A program made the translations under genes and the position numbers. From positions 97,298 to 161,297 of the forward strand of contig JAHHHS010000007.1 in NCBI GenBank assembly GCA_019359215.1: a DNA stretch of 64,000 nt. Reading direction: 5' to 3'. Below are positions 63,583 through 64,000 of the stretch, piece after piece (position 1 is the first letter of the stretch; each line of letters opens with the position of its first letter). The notes under the pieces were generated by a model. The model ran no database searches and was not told the origin of the DNA. It worked only from the letters and a program-made list of their open reading frames with translations. Origin of the DNA: Nostoc indistinguendum CM1-VF10. GTDB lineage: Bacteria; Cyanobacteriota; Cyanobacteriia; Cyanobacteriales; Nostocaceae.

Positions 63583-63705
63583 GGGCATCACCTCCTTGTT
63601 GCCTAAGCGGTCTTAGTCTCAAAAGGGCAGAGCATTTACTCTGGGCTTATAACCTTCATTTAATATAACACATAAATTTAGAGATATTAACCATATATAA
63701 AAAAA

Positions 63706-63725
63706 TCCCCCACCGAAAGGCGGGA
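63706..63725 (-). terminator. Terminator of psbD
   Basis: On the minus strand TCCCGCC, loop TTTC, then GGTGGGGGA with wobble pairs, followed by seven T residues. It lies about 120 bases downstream of the psbD stop, with no other gene in between. Confidence 0.8.
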
Positions 63726-63845
63726 GATTACTGAAGAATGGGAAATATTGACACTTTATAGGCTTATGCCAAGGTGATTATTTAATTTGGTTCGTGTCAA
63801 TTTTTGACAACCACAACCTGATTCAAGTCATGGTTGGCTTTTATA

Positions 63846-64000
<155 letters not shown>

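Larger units (their letters stand above)
63361..63605 (-). ncRNA. Candidate structured RNA with small ORF and 17-bp terminator hairpin
   Basis: On the minus strand this region reads, in order: a perfect Shine-Dalgarno (AAGGAGGTG at about 63598-63590), a 23-codon ORF (63582-63511), a GC-rich imperfect hairpin (AGCCGGC against GCCGGGGCT, about 63541-63518), a 10-bp hairpin with one bulge (CTTAGTTATCT/AGATACTAAG, about 63503-63480), a long-range 9-bp pair (63544-63552 with 63422-63430) and finally a perfect 17-bp stem with a four-base loop (63371-63408) followed by ATAGTTTTTTG, a typical terminator. GC content is above the surroundings. Order and structure fit a short regulatory transcript or leader; no known RNA family was recognised. 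Confidence 0.5.

Noticed and set aside
63400..63600. tRNA, tmRNA, 6S RNA or cobalamin riboswitch in the structured region
   Set aside because: No cloverleaf, CCA end, tag-peptide ORF of tmRNA type or B12-box sequence was recognised; the region is reported only as an unclassified structured RNA candidate.

Overview
The window comes from a filamentous, Nostoc/Anabaena-type cyanobacterium. The palindrome GCGATCGC (HIP1) occurs dozens of times in coding and intergenic DNA. Intergenic spaces are full of the short heptamer and octamer repeat runs typical of Nostoc. A photosystem II psbD gene sits at the right edge, the replicative helicase DnaB carries an intein at the site used by cyanobacterial DnaB inteins, and several proteins (DUF3352, AarF/ABC1, SLH porin) are of cyanobacterial type. 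No rRNA, tRNA, CRISPR array, phage module or intact transposase was seen.

Layout. 0-6 kb: panD (cut by the edge), ppa, a small membrane protein, a repeat-rich spacer, a DUF362 protein, aspartate ammonia-lyase and pgsA. 6-11 kb: LD-carboxypeptidase, a GT4 glycosyltransferase, a methyltransferase gene split by an in-frame TAA, an orphan sugar-binding lipoprotein and a membrane protein. 11-15.5 kb: hemE, an SDR protein and a B12-binding radical SAM protein. 15.6-23 kb: an RND efflux pump with its adaptor, a small membrane-anchored protein and a divergent OmpR-type response regulator and histidine kinase pair. 23-30 kb: TPR protein, 2OG-Fe dioxygenase, SfsA, fasciclin protein, 2TM protein, phasin-like protein and FKBP isomerase. 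30-33.7 kb: dnaB with a shrunken intein, rplI and gloB. 34-46 kb: a surface-polysaccharide cluster with an ATP-grasp-like protein, GT2, two GT4, GT10, three tandem GT-A paralogues, a further GT-A-like gene on the other strand, and an ABC exporter with an unusual C-terminal extension. 46.6-57 kb: membrane protein, AarF kinase, M1 aminopeptidase with HEAT-like repeats, DUF3352 protein, methyltransferase, PrsW-like protease and a broken Uma2 gene. 57-64 kb: double-domain 6-pyruvoyl-tetrahydropterin synthase, J-domain protein, cysK, SLH porin, pterin carbinolamine dehydratase, a structured region with a possible small ORF, and the end of psbD.

The strongest unusual signals are these. (1) The ABC exporter at 37611-39845 ends in two copies of a histidine-kinase phosphoacceptor-like helical hairpin (SHELRTR, then SDEFRTR) and has no kinase ATPase domain. 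(2) The DnaB intein keeps its splicing residues but has lost most of its homing endonuclease. (3) Small dispersed elements are active genome shapers here. A ~104-bp inverted-terminus element occurs four times and supplies the stop codon of the DUF362 gene. A second MITE-like element lies at 27610-27715. Short repeats have inserted into the coding regions of dnaB, an M1 peptidase, an LD-carboxypeptidase and an Uma2 gene. (4) A highly structured minus-strand region at 63370-63600 carries a perfect Shine-Dalgarno, a 23-codon ORF and a 17-bp terminator-like hairpin.
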